Below, piece after piece: positions 16,399 through 25,592 of a stretch of 41,896 bases of DNA. Origin of the DNA: Candidatus Cloacimonadota bacterium. Its GTDB lineage: Bacteria > Cloacimonadota > Cloacimonadia > Cloacimonadales > TCS61. The position numbers and the translations under genes are program-made. Below the pieces are notes generated by a model. That model saw only the letters and a list, made by a program, of their open reading frames with translations, had not been told where the DNA came from and did not search any database. The stretch is taken from NCBI GenBank assembly GCA_030621085.1, contig JAUXIJ010000024.1:1-41896 (forward strand). The letters run 5' to 3'. Within the stretch, counting starts at the first letter, position 1, and every line of letters begins with the position of its first letter.

Positions 16399-16974
16399 CT
16401 ATTTTTGAATTTTATAAACATTATAACTTTCTACATCATCAATCCAGAAGATTTTATCGGGCTTTTTGGGTATGGAAATAATTATTCTGCCAAATCTGGC
16501 AGTACTGTTCAGAAATCCGGAGGTCAAATCAATCTGTGTCCAGTCTTCTTTTGGATATCCCTTGTTGCTGAATTTGTTCACCCTTTTTCCTTTAGCATTA
16601 AAAGCCAGAAATCTGATCACAACCGGATGATTGGATTGGTAATTAGTCCGCAGGAAACAGCGTGAATAGTAAACATATTCCGGGTTTATTGGAAAGGCAT
16701 CGGAAATGATATTGATCTTGTCATCCGGATACTCAATCCGTAAACTTCTTGAACCTGTACGCCTGTAGTTGTCATCCCAGAATACTCTTTCGGCTGCATC
16801 ATTTAATACCATCCATTTTTCAGGTAACGTTTCAGAATTATATTCTCCGTCTTCAAAGCTGGGATTAATGACGGTATTTACTGTGTCGCCAATATCTTTC
16901 TCAGAAAAGTGCATTATCGAACCAAAAAAACAACTGGTTAATATTACAATTACGCCTATGATTAACTTTTCCAT
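16399..16974 (-). CDS. Exported protein with carbohydrate-binding-like domain
   Basis: A protein of about 191 residues. I use the ATG at 16974, five bases after AGGAG, rather than the GTG two codons earlier. The N-terminus is hydrophobic (EKLIIGVIVILTSCFFGSIM) and acts as a signal or membrane anchor. A Cys follows it but no clean lipobox is seen. The mature part reads as a jelly-roll: NPSFEDGEYNSETLPEKWMVL near the start is the hallmark of CBM4/9-type domains, and GSRSLRIEY and FWIDDVE fit the later strands. Such domains bind glycans, so it could touch peptidoglycan or envelope polysaccharide. It begins within 10 bases of the rodA stop codon, so it is made with the elongasome genes. Confidence 0.7.
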   Translation of the reverse strand: MEKLIIGVIVILTSCFFGSIMHFSEKDIGDTVNTVINPSFEDGEYNSETLPEKWMVLNDAAERVFWDDNYRRTGSRSLRIEYPDDKINIISDAFPINPEYVYYSRCFLRTNYQSNHPVVIRFLAFNAKGKRVNKFSNKGYPKEDWTQIDLTSGFLNSTARFGRIIISIPKKPDKIFWIDDVESYNVYKIQK

Positions 16975-16982
16975 ATTCACTC

Positions 16983-18191
16983 CTATTCAAAAATACTTCT
17001 TTCATTCAGGAATTTTAGCACGAGTCCAATTGCCATGATATTTATCAGCAAATTGGAACCACCATAACTAATGAACGGCAACGGAATTCCTGTTGTTGGC
17101 ACAATACCGATGTTCATTCCTATGTTTATAAAGATCTGAAAAGTCAGATATGCTATAATTCCAATCGCAGCAAACCTGAATTCCTTTCTTTTCAACGCAT
17201 TTATATTCCTTACAATTCTATATAAAAACAAAAAATATATTAGCAAAATAATTGCGCAACCTAAAAATCCAAATTCTTCACCGATCACTGAGAATATGAA
17301 GTCTGTATGATGCTCCGGCAGGAAATTTAAGTTCTTTTGAGTACCCATGAGAAATCCTTTTCCCCAGAATCCACCCGAACCTATGGCAATCCGCGACTGA
17401 ATGATCTGATAACCTGCTCCAAAAGGATCTCGCATCGGATCTATAAAGGTGAGGATACGGTTTTGCTGATATGCTTTTAAACTATTCCAAATGAACGGAG
17501 TAATAAAAAAGAAAAACGTATTCAAGACTACAGCGAAGCCAATGATTATTTTATCGAGTTCTGTTTTATATAAAATATAAATAAGAATAAAAATATAAAT
17601 AATGAACACAATAAGCGAAAATGACGTAACAATGCTTATCAGCGGACTAACAATGAGAATGATATAAAATGCCGAAAGATCTGAAATAGCCAAAATGACA
17701 AATAAACTGACTATAAAGCAAAGAGATGTACCCAGGTCGGGTTCGAGAAATATTAAGATTATTGGGATAAGAAAAAAAAGGAAAGAACGTGAAATAATCT
17801 GCCAGTTAGTTATATGAGGTTTGGAAATAAGCTTGGTTACTAATAAAATAGTAGTAAGCTTAGCTAGCTCTGATGGTTGAAAATTGAAAAGACCCAACAG
17901 AATCCAGCGTTGAGAACCTTTTATCTCTGGCATGAACAGCACAATTATCAATAAGATGATCGATATAATATATGCCGGTGTAATCATTATTTCAATTGCG
18001 CTGTAGGGTATTCGTATAATAATGAACATAAATATAAAGGCAATAATAATCCAGATTATCTGTTTAAAATAATAATTTTCTGTCTGAAAATCATTTCCTA
18101 TTTGGGTGGTGGAAGCTGAATAGATCGCAATAATACCACATATAAGCAGTATAACCAATAAAAATAGTGTTACCCAGTCAAATTGTCTCAT
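16983..18191 (-). CDS. rodA: Rod shape-determining SEDS glycosyltransferase RodA
   Basis: Integral membrane peptidoglycan polymerase of the SEDS family, working with PBP2 in lateral wall growth. The 402-residue protein has about ten membrane segments and SEDS signatures: KGSQRWILLGLFNFQPSELAK in the periplasmic loop region, a conserved FLEPDLGTSL segment with the catalytic-type Asp, and the C-terminal GMNIGIVPTTGIPLPFISYGGSNLL motif. A 4 bp overlap joins it to mrdA, the partner transpeptidase gene, which favours RodA over FtsW. The operon context (mreBCD) agrees. Nothing is missing. Confidence 0.97.
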   Translation of the reverse strand: MRQFDWVTLFLLVILLICGIIAIYSASTTQIGNDFQTENYYFKQIIWIIIAFIFMFIIIRIPYSAIEIMITPAYIISIILLIIVLFMPEIKGSQRWILLGLFNFQPSELAKLTTILLVTKLISKPHITNWQIISRSFLFFLIPIILIFLEPDLGTSLCFIVSLFVILAISDLSAFYIILIVSPLISIVTSFSLIVFIIYIFILIYILYKTELDKIIIGFAVVLNTFFFFITPFIWNSLKAYQQNRILTFIDPMRDPFGAGYQIIQSRIAIGSGGFWGKGFLMGTQKNLNFLPEHHTDFIFSVIGEEFGFLGCAIILLIYFLFLYRIVRNINALKRKEFRFAAIGIIAYLTFQIFINIGMNIGIVPTTGIPLPFISYGGSNLLINIMAIGLVLKFLNERSIFE

Positions 18192-19942
18192 GATTTTTCC
18201 AGGTTATAATAATATTGAATGATTCTTCTGGCAATCGGAGCAGAAACACTTCCACCATGTCCGGCATTTTCCAGGAAAACAACAAATGCAATTTCAAATT
18301 CATCTTGTTTGGCATATCCGGCAAACCAGGCGTGCGTTTTCTTGCCCATGTGATTTTCAGCGGAGCCTGTCTTTCCATAAACCGATACATTGTTAAGGCT
18401 GGCAGCCACACCGGTTCCATAGCTTTCATTCACAGTGTTAAAAAGCGACTGCTGCATTAATTTCATGTTTTTTTGCGAAACAGGAAGCTGTCTGATTTCC
18501 GGCTGAATGTAATTAGATTCAGTATCGGTTATTGTTTTCATAAGTAAATGTGGTTTTAACCAATTTCCATTATTACCCAGAGCTGCATAATAGGCACATA
18601 TCTGTAATGGTGTAACCAAAACTTCACCCTGCCCGATGGCTAAATTCACCTTATGCCCAATGATCCCGACATATTTCCCATAATTATCTATATACCATTT
18701 CCTGGTTGGGAAAAAACCCTTTCGCTCACCAGGCAGATCAATTCCTGTTCTAATTGTAAGCATATTCTCTTTAGTAAAATTGTTTATCTGTTCCAATGAA
18801 AATTGTGTGGAGAGATCATAGAAAAAAACATCACAGGAATATTTGATGGCATCCGTTACATTTAAGCGACCATGTCCTTTTTCCCACCAGCATTTGAAAT
18901 AACGATTTCCGAACCATAAACCACCTTCACATCGAGACAGCTTGGTTTTTTCGTTGATAACTTCTTCTTCTAGAGCCAGGGTTGCCATTATGGGTTTGAA
19001 GACTGAAGCCGGCGGATAAGTTCCATGAATTATACGGTCCAACATGGGCTTAGCGGGATCGTTCGTGATATTGCTCCATTGCACAGCAGTTAAATTTTCA
19101 CTGAAAATATTCTGGTTGAAATCCGGTTTGCTCACATAAGCTAAAATACCTCCGGTTTTTACGTCCATCACAACAATCGCTCCATTCTTTCCTTTTGGAA
19201 AAATTGAACTTATATAATTTTGTAGATCGTTATCGATTGTCAGGATCAAACTGGTGCCATTGACAGGTGGTTTATCAAGGTTGTGTTTAAAGAACTGCAA
19301 GTTCTGTCCGCTGGCATCCACCTGTAGTAACTGGTAACCATTCGTACCACGCAGCAGGGTTTCATAGTATTTTTCTAACCCGCCTTTACCAATGTAGCTG
19401 TTTATAGAATAGCCTTCTTCTTTATATTTTGCGTATTCATTTTCATTTATTCTATCTGTGTATCCGGTGAAGTGATTATTATACAGATAATTTCTGATTT
19501 TTTCGCTTTTCAGGGAGAGTGAAGGATAATAATTCATCTGCTCGGAAATTTTAACCATCTTTGCGAAATTAATATTTTGTACAATCAGTACATCTTTATA
19601 CAACCGAAATCTGTTATCGTAAATTATTTTATTGATCTCACCCGGGTTTAAATCGAAATTCTGGCTGATAAATTCCGTTACTTTCTTTTTATCCTGGATT
19701 TTATTGAGTGAAATATAAAGATTATAAGATGGTTTGTTCAAAACAATCGATCTATATTTTCTATCGTAAATCTCGCCCCGGATCGAGAAGACTGTCTTTA
19801 TTCTTACGAAATTCTTTTCGGCAATTGTAGTGTATTTAGTACTCTCAATAATCTGTAATTTAAAAAGAGATAAAAAAAGAATTAGAAAAACACCAACTAT
19901 GGAATAATTTAGAATCAGAGGTTTTTGCTGTCTGCTATACAT
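18188..19942 (-). CDS. mrdA: Penicillin-binding protein 2 (elongasome transpeptidase)
   Basis: Class B PBP that cross-links peptidoglycan during cell elongation. The 584 residues comprise a short cytoplasmic N-terminus, one membrane anchor at about 12-30, the pedestal/dimerisation domain and the transpeptidase domain. Catalytic motifs are all present: SVFK with Ser313 and Lys316, S-C-D at 369-371 (SxD is usual for PBP2) and KTG at 524-526. The IRGEIYDRKYRSIVLN stretch is the usual start of the pedestal. It overlaps mreD by 8 bp and rodA by 4 bp. This is the target of mecillinam-like beta-lactams in other species. Confidence 0.97.
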   Translation of the reverse strand: MYSRQQKPLILNYSIVGVFLILFLSLFKLQIIESTKYTTIAEKNFVRIKTVFSIRGEIYDRKYRSIVLNKPSYNLYISLNKIQDKKKVTEFISQNFDLNPGEINKIIYDNRFRLYKDVLIVQNINFAKMVKISEQMNYYPSLSLKSEKIRNYLYNNHFTGYTDRINENEYAKYKEEGYSINSYIGKGGLEKYYETLLRGTNGYQLLQVDASGQNLQFFKHNLDKPPVNGTSLILTIDNDLQNYISSIFPKGKNGAIVVMDVKTGGILAYVSKPDFNQNIFSENLTAVQWSNITNDPAKPMLDRIIHGTYPPASVFKPIMATLALEEEVINEKTKLSRCEGGLWFGNRYFKCWWEKGHGRLNVTDAIKYSCDVFFYDLSTQFSLEQINNFTKENMLTIRTGIDLPGERKGFFPTRKWYIDNYGKYVGIIGHKVNLAIGQGEVLVTPLQICAYYAALGNNGNWLKPHLLMKTITDTESNYIQPEIRQLPVSQKNMKLMQQSLFNTVNESYGTGVAASLNNVSVYGKTGSAENHMGKKTHAWFAGYAKQDEFEIAFVVFLENAGHGGSVSAPIARRIIQYYYNLEKS

Positions 19943-20420
19943 TTACAGTAAGCCTGATCTTTTCAACAATGATGAAAAAATAAAGCGTAATCGTTGTGAA
20001 AATTGTATTATAAATTACAGCAAATATTGCCAGCAAAAAAAACCTAGGCAATATGAGTGAAGAAGTGATATGATAAAATACAAAAATTGAATAATAAACA
20101 ATATTCACGAGTATCATTCCCAAAATAACAATTATAAATCTTTTTTTATTAATATTTTCATGGTAAGAATCAATCAGTAAAGAAATAAAAATAAATGCAA
20201 ATACGTTCATACCCAACAAAGAAGGATAGGTAAGGTCAAGAGCTAAGCCCAGCAGAAATACAATTGGTAAAGCAATTTTTCTATCTAGCCTGATGTTTAG
20301 ATAAACTAGGTAAGCAAGAAAAAAATTGGGTATAATGCCATATAGTACAAATTTAGGTGCGAGCATGATCTGAAAATAAAGAAGCAGTATGCCAAGAATG
20401 AAATATCTCAATATCTTCAT
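19935..20420 (-). CDS. mreD: Rod shape-determining protein MreD
   Basis: A 161-residue membrane protein with five or six hydrophobic segments and the MreD pattern: an early P-x-F (APKFVLYGIIPNFFLAYLVYLN), then ALDLTYPSLLGMNVF, which corresponds to the conserved GL..D...G.N.L region. It connects MreC with the elongasome at the inner membrane. Its ATG overlaps the stop codon of the F420-ligase-like gene (ATGA), so MreC and MreD translation runs through an unrelated enzyme. It overlaps mrdA by 8 bp. Family divergence is high, so the call depends partly on position. Confidence 0.88.
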   Translation of the reverse strand: MKILRYFILGILLLYFQIMLAPKFVLYGIIPNFFLAYLVYLNIRLDRKIALPIVFLLGLALDLTYPSLLGMNVFAFIFISLLIDSYHENINKKRFIIVILGMILVNIVYYSIFVFYHITSSLILPRFFLLAIFAVIYNTIFTTITLYFFIIVEKIRLTVNV

Positions 20421-21103
20421 TTTAGCTCACGTATCAGGCATATTGGAGTAAGTTCTGCTCCCTGTCCCTGCGGATTATCTTTCATCACCTGTTCCATAAA
20501 TTCTTTGTCGATCCCATTACTACCACCTACCATCCAACAGCCACCGATATCATTTATGTCCATTACAGCGCATTCATTTCCCAGCGAGTCCTTTATTTTT
20601 TGAGCTTCGATTTCGGGATCTTTGGGTCCTTTTATTACACAGTTTTCATAAGGTGGAACAGGAGAAGTGGTAGCAGCATCTATAAGAGCAGCCTGTTTGC
20701 CGGCAATACGATAAAAATCACCTTTGCCGCGTCTTCCTGCAAGCCGTGCTAAACCACCGATAAATGCTGCCCACAACATTCTGCAGTTACCTACTTCATC
20801 TATTGCGCATTGCATGCTGGTGGGAGAACGTAGCCCGATCCCATATTCTACTTTGGAAACAAAACGCCACAGAATATTTGCCAATATTCCTACTTTAATA
20901 TCTTTCACAGGAATAGCTCTTCCTTGAGTAATGGCAAGAGGACTTTCGCTGATAGAGATCGCATCTTTTTCTTGTATTATACTTTTTGTATTTAAGCGAA
21001 CGATATCCAATATGTTGTCTTCCGAAGTAAGAACTTTGGTTTTAATCGGAATTCTTTTGTAGTGTTTACCATTCACTTCTATCAACATCGAGTTCTTGTT
21101 CAT
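20417..21103 (-). CDS. Coenzyme F420-0:L-glutamate ligase-like protein
   Basis: A 228-residue protein whose first half matches the F420_ligase (CofE/FbiB-type) domain: IPIKTKVLTSEDNILDIV, then KDAISISESPLAITQGR. In CofE this domain adds glutamate to F420-0 using GTP. The later part (SPTSMQCAIDEVGNCRMLWAA, GDFYRIAGKQAALIDAATTSPVPPYENCVIKGPKDPE) belongs to a divergent branch of unknown substrate. No other F420 gene is in the window, so F420 synthesis should not be assumed. An amide- or peptide-bond-forming ligase acting on a wall precursor is one possibility. The start at 21103 has AGAAGGA at good spacing and overlaps mreC by 38 bp. It sits between mreC and mreD, which is unexpected. Confidence 0.75.
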   Translation of the reverse strand: MNKNSMLIEVNGKHYKRIPIKTKVLTSEDNILDIVRLNTKSIIQEKDAISISESPLAITQGRAIPVKDIKVGILANILWRFVSKVEYGIGLRSPTSMQCAIDEVGNCRMLWAAFIGGLARLAGRRGKGDFYRIAGKQAALIDAATTSPVPPYENCVIKGPKDPEIEAQKIKDSLGNECAVMDINDIGGCWMVGGSNGIDKEFMEQVMKDNPQGQGAELTPICLIRELK

Positions 21104-21860
21104 AGCTTGTATCCTTCTTACAGAATAGTATAATTACCTGGTCCAGGCAGGCAGGATCAATAAAGGTTGATATCTGGGCGGTCATATGAGTTTTGTCCGG
21201 TTCTTCGATGATTTTGGTTACAATGCCAACGGGAAAACCTTTCGGGAAAATAGTTGAAATATTGGATGTTACTATGGTATCTCCCAACACGATATCAGAG
21301 CCTAATTTAATTAAAGTCATAAAAGAATTACCATAAATATTAGATTCCATAATACCTTGCAGGTGAGTTCGTTTGGACATTATACCCAATTTAAAAGTAG
21401 AGTGATCGAGTGGTAAGACAACTGAAAAATTCTGAGAGACAGATATTATTTTTCCCACAATTCCATCGTTGGAGATAACGGGATAATTTGTTTCCACATT
21501 TTGCAGATTTCCTTTGTTGATAATGAAATTACGTTCCAGGAAATTACCTTTATAACCTATTATATCTGCCAGCAGGAAATGATATATTCCCGAATCGTAA
21601 TTTAATCGGACACTGTTCAATTCTTTTAACTCATTTTCCAGGGCAGTTATTTTTATTGTTTGCCCGGTAATAGATTGTGCAAGCAGTATATTTTTTTTCC
21701 TGACTTCGAAAAGAGACTCAATTTTTTTTATTGAAGTAATAAATGGATAAAAAACGGTTTTACTAAGAAAATCAGCTTTTTTTTGTCTTTGCTCGTTATT
21801 CCCTAAAAAAAGTACCATTGCTAAAAACAGGTAAATAATAATGGGAAATTTTTTTTTCAC
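21066..21860 (-). CDS. mreC: Rod shape-determining protein MreC
   Basis: A 264-residue bitopic inner-membrane protein: a short basic cytoplasmic tail, a membrane anchor at about 5-21, a coiled coil (around 60-80) and the periplasmic double beta-barrel. Typical MreC blocks are present: NYPVISNDGIVGKIISVSQNFSVVLPLDHSTFKLGI and LGDTIVTSNISTIFPKGFPVGIV. It starts with GTG four bases after the mreB stop codon and has no clear ribosome-binding site, so it relies on translational coupling. Its C-terminus overlaps the F420-ligase-like gene. It organises PBP2, MreD and MreB. Confidence 0.94.
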   Translation of the reverse strand: MKKKFPIIIYLFLAMVLFLGNNEQRQKKADFLSKTVFYPFITSIKKIESLFEVRKKNILLAQSITGQTIKITALENELKELNSVRLNYDSGIYHFLLADIIGYKGNFLERNFIINKGNLQNVETNYPVISNDGIVGKIISVSQNFSVVLPLDHSTFKLGIMSKRTHLQGIMESNIYGNSFMTLIKLGSDIVLGDTIVTSNISTIFPKGFPVGIVTKIIEEPDKTHMTAQISTFIDPACLDQVIILFCKKDTSYEQELDVDRSEW

Positions 21861-21864
21861 TTTT

Positions 21865-22902
21865 TCAAGAAACTATCTTTTTTAGGAGGACTTCCTGATA
21901 ATCATCCAGGTTATCCAGAACCTGTCCGCATCCTTTCAGAACACATGTAAGTGGTTCGGGCATTACATGAACAGGTAAGTCCACGGTGTCTTGTATCTTT
22001 TTATCAAGGCCTTTCAGTTGGGCTCCTCCACCAGTTAAGATCAATCCTCGCTCGGCAATATCGGCTGCAAGTTCAGGCGCTGTTTTTTCGAACAGATGTT
22101 TCACCGCATCTATCATAGCTGTTATGGTTTCCGATAAAGCTTCTCGTATCTCTTCCGAGGTTACTTCTACAGTAATTGGATATCCTGTAATAATATCCCT
22201 GCCGCGAGTTTCGGTTCTCAATTCCTTTTCTAGGGGATAGGCAGAACCGATCTCCATCTTTACTTTTTCTGCGGTTTGAATACCAACAAATATATTATTT
22301 CTTTTTCGCAGGTAGTTAACTATAGCTTCGTCCATTTTGTCTCCACCTACCCTAATAGAGGAATGAACCACAATATGAGAAAGTGAAATGATGGCTATTT
22401 CTGTTGTTCCCCCTCCGATATCCATAATCAAGTTACCCTGCGGTTTATGAATAGGAAGATCGGCTCCAATGGCTGCTGCTATAGGTTCTGAAACCAGGTG
22501 AACTTCTCGTGCCCCGGCATGAAGTGCACTATCACGTACAGCACGCTTTTCCACTTCTGTTATTCCGGAAGGAACACACACCAAAACTCTTGGTTTTATT
22601 AGAAGGCGTTTTTTCTGAGCACGGAATATCAAATTTCTCAACATCAATTCAGTTACCTGAAAATCGGCAATAACACCATCTTGTAGAGGTTTTATTATTC
22701 TAACTTCTTCCGGATTCTTACCCAGCATATCTTTGGCGTCTTCTCCGATAGCAATGATTTTCTTGCTATCAATGGAGATGGCAACCACAGAAGGCTCATC
22801 TATTACAATTCCCACTCCTTTACGATAGACAAGTGTATTTGCAGTTCCCAAATCAATTGCAATATCATTGGAAAAAAGACTCGATATATTATCGAAAAAC
22901 AT
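21865..22902 (-). CDS. mreB: Rod shape-determining actin homologue MreB
   Basis: Bacterial actin that forms short filaments under the inner membrane and directs lateral wall synthesis. The 345-residue protein has the phosphate-1 motif DLGTANT (17-23), the phosphate-2 motif DIGGGTTEIAIISL and the adenosine motif LTGGGAQLKGLD, all intact. An N-terminal amphipathic stretch (MFFDNISSLF) should bind the membrane. GGAGG precedes the ATG. It is the first gene of the rod-shape operon, and the promoter is presumably in the 116 bp before it. Confidence 0.98.
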   Translation of the reverse strand: MFFDNISSLFSNDIAIDLGTANTLVYRKGVGIVIDEPSVVAISIDSKKIIAIGEDAKDMLGKNPEEVRIIKPLQDGVIADFQVTELMLRNLIFRAQKKRLLIKPRVLVCVPSGITEVEKRAVRDSALHAGAREVHLVSEPIAAAIGADLPIHKPQGNLIMDIGGGTTEIAIISLSHIVVHSSIRVGGDKMDEAIVNYLRKRNNIFVGIQTAEKVKMEIGSAYPLEKELRTETRGRDIITGYPITVEVTSEEIREALSETITAMIDAVKHLFEKTAPELAADIAERGLILTGGGAQLKGLDKKIQDTVDLPVHVMPEPLTCVLKGCGQVLDNLDDYQEVLLKKIVS

Positions 22903-22932
22903 TTATCCTCCAGGAAAATGTACAATTTTTTT

Positions 22933-22965
22933 TAAACCTATTTGAAATGAGTTCTCATCTGTCAA
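22933..22965 (-). promoter_or_regulatory. Candidate promoter of the mre operon
   Basis: On the minus strand TTGACA (22960-22965) is followed about 19 bases later by TAGGTTTA (22933-22940), which fits the TAnnTTTG -7 box described for Bacteroidetes better than TATAAT. Between them lies ATGAGTTCTCAT (22947-22958), a 5-bp inverted repeat that could be an operator. This rests on motif matches only. Confidence 0.35.
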
Positions 22966-23018
22966 GAGGTTTATCAGCCTTTTAAGAAATGAAGGTAGCT
23001 AATAAATATAAAATCAAT

Positions 23019-25100
23019 TTAGAAATTAAAAAGTTTTTCTCGTTGCAGATATTCGGAGAAATATTTGCTTCTTAATTTTTCATTCTTGCTCATTTGCAAT
23101 TCATTATCTTCCCGGATAACGTCGAAGGCAAGATCGCGTGCTTGCTGTAATAGTTTCTGATCTCGTAGAATATTGGCATGTTTGTAAAGGGGTATACCCG
23201 ATTGCTCAGTTCCAAAAAAGTCGCCAGGTCCTCTGATCTCCAGATCTTTCTCTGCAATTATAAAACCGTCATTTGTTTCGATCATTACGTTCAGGCGCTC
23301 TCTACCGTCTTCACTAATTGGGTGATACACAATGAGGTAACAATACGATTTGTCTGAACCACGCCCAACTCTTCCCCGCAACTGGTGGAGTTGACTCAAG
23401 CCAAATCTTTCGGCATGCTCGATGATCATTACAGTAGCGTTCGGCACGTCAATTCCCACCTCTATAACAGTGGTGGAAACCAGGATGTCTATCTTCTTAT
23501 TCTTGAAATCTTCCATGATAGAATCCTTGATCGCTGTTTTCATTCTGCCATGAAGAAGTTCGGTATTGAGCCGGGGAAATACTTTGGTGGAGATTTCTGT
23601 GAACAATGTTTCTGCCGCCAGCATATCCGATTTTTCCGAGGCTTCAATAAGAGGACAAACAATATAAACTTGTCGACCGTTTTCTAGTTGCGTTTTTACT
23701 TCATCGTAAATTATATTTTTATGATTGGAATCTCTCCAGTAAGTTTTAATAGGTTTACGATGGGGAGGAAGCTCATCGATCACACTCACATCCAGATCAC
23801 CATAAACCGTAAGAGCTAATGAACGGGGTATAGGTGTAGCAGAAAGATACATCAGATCGGGATGCTTATTTTTCTGGGAAAGCACTGCTCTTTGTTCTAC
23901 TCCAAAACGGTGCTGTTCATCGATAGCTACAAGACCCACTTTATAAAATTCAACATCTTTCTGGATCAAAGCGTGGGTTCCAATAATAATATCGAGTTCA
24001 CCGTTTTTTAGTTTTTCCAGGATCTGAGTTTTGCCCCTATAATTTCCACCTTTAAGAAGTGCAATCCTGATTTCCGGTTGGTTCTTCAGGAAGTGGGATA
24101 AGCTGTTGAAATGCTGTTCTGCCAGGATCTCTGTGGGAGCCATCAGAACCGATTGGAATCCGTTTTCCAAAGCCAGCAGCATAGCAAATACTGTTACAAT
24201 GGTTTTGCCGGAACCTACATCTCCCTGCAATAACCGATTCATCTGATGCGATGATGCCATATCTTCTACTATCTCACGGATAACGCGTTTCTGGGCAGAA
24301 GTAAGGTCATAAGGAAGTGAATTTTTTAATTTTGTTGTAAAAGTTTTTTTCAATTCAAAAACATTTCCGTTCGATTTTTGATGATGGTGATATTTACTGC
24401 GGGCTAACATCAGTTGTGTATAGAAAAGTTCCTCAAAATAATAACGCTTTTTTATCTTTTCAATTTCTTTGGGATGCTGACTAAAATGGATTTTTTGCAA
24501 AGATATCTTTCGATATGCAGAATCGAATTTATTCAAAATATATTCGGGAAGAGTTTCCTCGATGCTATCGCTGTATAGTTCAAAAGCTTTATAAATCAGG
24601 TTACGGACTACTGTCATACTGATGCCGTCGGTAAGACGGTAAACAGGAAGTACAGATCGCTTTTTCCAGAAATCCAGTTTTGAATCACTGTCATCTAAAA
24701 TCTCGATTTGAGGATGAACGATTTGCGGAGCACCACGAAATTCGGTGAGAACACCACTTACCCATATCTGCTGACCGATCTCAAATTGCTTTACCAGCCA
24801 GTTCCCGAACTTGAACCAGGTAAGAAAAAGAAAGTCCTCACCATCAGAAACAACTACGTTGAGTTGTTGTTTCCTGGCAGCAGCATGACGCTTTTCAATC
24901 GAAGCGATATTACCCACGAAAGAACAGTATTCATTGAATGCAAGATCACGGATCTTTACAGCGGATTTCCGATTTATATAATCCCGTGGAAAATGCTCCA
25001 ACAAATCTCCGATCGTATAGATGTTCAATCTATTCAGAAGCCGGGCACGATGTTCGCCAACACCTTTCAGGTATTTTATCTCATTTTCCAGAGGATTCAT
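23019..25100 (-). CDS. recG: ATP-dependent DNA helicase RecG
   Basis: Superfamily 2 helicase/translocase that regresses stalled replication forks and migrates branched DNA. The protein has about 693 residues. I use the ATG at 25100, seven bases after GGAG, rather than a GTG at 25109 that overlaps this site. The N-terminal wedge/OB domain (about 50-140) is followed by Walker A GDVGSGKT near residue 295, the DEQH box (AIDEQHRFG), the TATPIPR-like motif SATPIPRSLAL, and the RecG-specific C-terminal GRVGRGSDKSYC and RGPGDFFGTEQSG blocks. It is a complete, ordinary housekeeping gene, possibly sharing the transcript with the small membrane protein upstream. Confidence 0.97.
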   Translation of the reverse strand: MNPLENEIKYLKGVGEHRARLLNRLNIYTIGDLLEHFPRDYINRKSAVKIRDLAFNEYCSFVGNIASIEKRHAAARKQQLNVVVSDGEDFLFLTWFKFGNWLVKQFEIGQQIWVSGVLTEFRGAPQIVHPQIEILDDSDSKLDFWKKRSVLPVYRLTDGISMTVVRNLIYKAFELYSDSIEETLPEYILNKFDSAYRKISLQKIHFSQHPKEIEKIKKRYYFEELFYTQLMLARSKYHHHQKSNGNVFELKKTFTTKLKNSLPYDLTSAQKRVIREIVEDMASSHQMNRLLQGDVGSGKTIVTVFAMLLALENGFQSVLMAPTEILAEQHFNSLSHFLKNQPEIRIALLKGGNYRGKTQILEKLKNGELDIIIGTHALIQKDVEFYKVGLVAIDEQHRFGVEQRAVLSQKNKHPDLMYLSATPIPRSLALTVYGDLDVSVIDELPPHRKPIKTYWRDSNHKNIIYDEVKTQLENGRQVYIVCPLIEASEKSDMLAAETLFTEISTKVFPRLNTELLHGRMKTAIKDSIMEDFKNKKIDILVSTTVIEVGIDVPNATVMIIEHAERFGLSQLHQLRGRVGRGSDKSYCYLIVYHPISEDGRERLNVMIETNDGFIIAEKDLEIRGPGDFFGTEQSGIPLYKHANILRDQKLLQQARDLAFDVIREDNELQMSKNEKLRSKYFSEYLQREKLFNF

Positions 25101-25177
25101 AAAATTCACTCCAAATGGAGAAAAAGTTGTTTAACAAAAGAAAGTCAAGTAAAACCCGTGAAAGCTAAATTCTCAAG

Positions 25178-25516
25178 TTACTGCTTATATCTTGCTTTCA
25201 TTGATTTCGTTCTGAAAATCAAAACAGTTGCGAAATTCAGAACAACAACTAACCCCAGAATGATAGCGAGTCGTAACCACGGTTCTCCGTTTTCAATTCT
25301 GATCCGAGCATAATAAACAGTAGTCCGGATCCACTCGATTCCTGCCAACATCAAACAGGCTTGAATAATGATAGCCGTGATCTTTGTTTTCCAAAATAGC
25401 AGAAATGGAATTAAAATACTGATTATTTGTAAAATTAATAAATTTGCTCGTCCAAAATGTGCAGCTAACAACAAAAAACACAAAATTATGGATAATATTT
25501 TTAAGAACATTTTCAT
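25178..25516 (-). CDS. Small polytopic membrane protein, unknown
   Basis: A 112-residue protein with four predicted membrane segments (about 4-20, 24-42, 46-66, 82-104) and a basic C-terminus (RTKSMKARYKQ), predicting a cytoplasmic tail. AAGGAGAATAA before the ATG is a clear ribosome-binding site. I do not recognise a family. It lies 77 bp upstream of recG and 122 bp downstream of the transglutaminase-like gene, separated from the latter by a repeat element. The function is unknown. Confidence 0.7.
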   Translation of the reverse strand: MKMFLKILSIILCFLLLAAHFGRANLLILQIISILIPFLLFWKTKITAIIIQACLMLAGIEWIRTTVYYARIRIENGEPWLRLAIILGLVVVLNFATVLIFRTKSMKARYKQ

Positions 25517-25592
25517 TTTATTCTCCTTTATTTTTTATTCTCAGTGATCATAGAGTTTTTTTTGATAAAATTCCTTCAGCATTTAAATCTGT

